The translations under genes and the position numbers were made by a program. A stretch of 64,000 bases of DNA from NCBI RefSeq assembly GCF_000011225.1, contig NC_004432.1, positions 248,001-312,000 on the forward strand, read 5' to 3'. This DNA is from Malacoplasma penetrans HF-2 (GTDB lineage Bacteria > Bacillota_I > Bacilli_A > Mycoplasmatales > Mycoplasmoidaceae). Position 1 is the stretch's first letter. Each line of letters starts with the position of its first letter. The notes below the pieces were generated by a model. The model did no database searches. It was not told the origin of the DNA and worked only from the letters and a program-made list of their open reading frames with translations. Below, one piece after another: positions 63,691 to 64,000 of the stretch.

Positions 63691-63756
63691 TTAAAAAATA
63701 ATAGCAAATTAACAAACATATTAATTTATATGGCTGTTAATGCTATTATTTTTTAA
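63691..63756 (+). terminator. Terminator of the DUF31 protease gene
   Basis: TTAAAAAATAATAGCA pairs with TGCTATTATTTTTTAA across a long loop that holds an inner TTAACA/TGTTAA pair; T-run at the end. Confidence 0.75.
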
Positions 63757-63875
63757 TTACTTGCTCTTTTTGGTTTTAGTTAAATTAGAATAATATATGC
63801 AAAAAGTTTATTTTTGGATTGAAACTAACTTATTAAATATGAAAAAATAAAATAATGAACATTAGGGGTAAGAAA

Positions 63876-64000
63876 ATGCAAAAAGATAATTCATATATCA
63901 AAAAATTTAAAATCAGAAATTTCTTACCATTCTATATAGAAAAAGTAGATAATAAGTTCTTTAGTGGTACAAGCACTAACATTAATAAACACAATTCAGT
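63876..64000 (+). CDS. Start of an unknown gene, truncated by the window end
   Basis: ATG 63876 follows AGGGGTAAG. The 41 visible residues begin MQKDNSYIKKFKIRNFLPFY; they are basic, with no signal peptide seen so far. Too little is present to assign a family. Confidence 0.6.
   Translation, partial: MQKDNSYIKKFKIRNFLPFYIEKVDNKFFSGTSTNINKHNS

Overview
The window is AT-rich DNA from a wall-less mollicute that reads UGA as tryptophan. Almost every long gene is crossed by in-frame TGA codons at positions where the family has Trp, and the frames stay intact when TGA is read that way. Gene content and order (dnaE, stand-alone 5'-3' exonuclease, mutM, coaE; helicase dnaB, lipoprotein, ung, gatCAB; cmk-der; recU near an HU-like gene; DUF31 protease; a one-TM diadenylate cyclase) fit the Mycoplasma pneumoniae/penetrans/iowae/Ureaplasma side of the class. 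I cannot name the species from sequence alone.

Layout. 1-800: end of a surface protein. 978-11260: replication and repair block (DNA polymerase III alpha, 5'-3' exonuclease, MutM, CoaE, DnaB/DnaD-type initiator, DnaI loader, a trigger-factor C-domain protein, replicative helicase). 11346-17600: lipoprotein, uracil-DNA glycosylase, ECF S component, GatCAB. 17648-24568: tRNA-Ser, diadenylate cyclase, Ca2+-type P-ATPase and three paralogous membrane proteins, with a decayed second copy of the ATPase 3' end between the first two. 24674-27021: a complete IS21-family element. 27227-28354: a TDT/SLAC1-type transporter.

28441-35616 is the most unusual part. It holds two overlapping peptidase-less ABC exporter genes on the minus strand. 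Divergent from them are a 46-residue peptide gene ending in two Thr-x-x-Cys units and a 739-residue class III lanthipeptide synthetase (lyase, kinase and short LanC-like domains). A 131-residue protein and an RpiR-type regulator follow. Twin identical palindromes 30 bp apart lie in the divergent promoter region. I read this as a compact class III lanthipeptide biosynthesis and export locus in a mollicute.

35769-46237: an AAA/DUF4143 ATPase with 42-bp hairpin repeats at its start, two small unknown genes, cmk, der, gpsA, and two 1696-bp copies of one insertion sequence in opposite orientation. Each copy has its own 37- or 38-bp target duplication, and between them lie tRNA-Ile, tRNA-Ala and a degV-family gene. 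46686-51196: six tandem Asn-rich membrane proteins, each with its own related terminator, one of them frameshifted. 51436-55320: two paralogous membrane proteins, an LRR-like lipoprotein and a small membrane protein. 55449-60373: recU, a heterodimeric ABC exporter pair and an HU-like protein. 60684-63680: a DUF31 surface serine protease with a 49-residue tandem repeat. The window ends inside a new gene at 63876.
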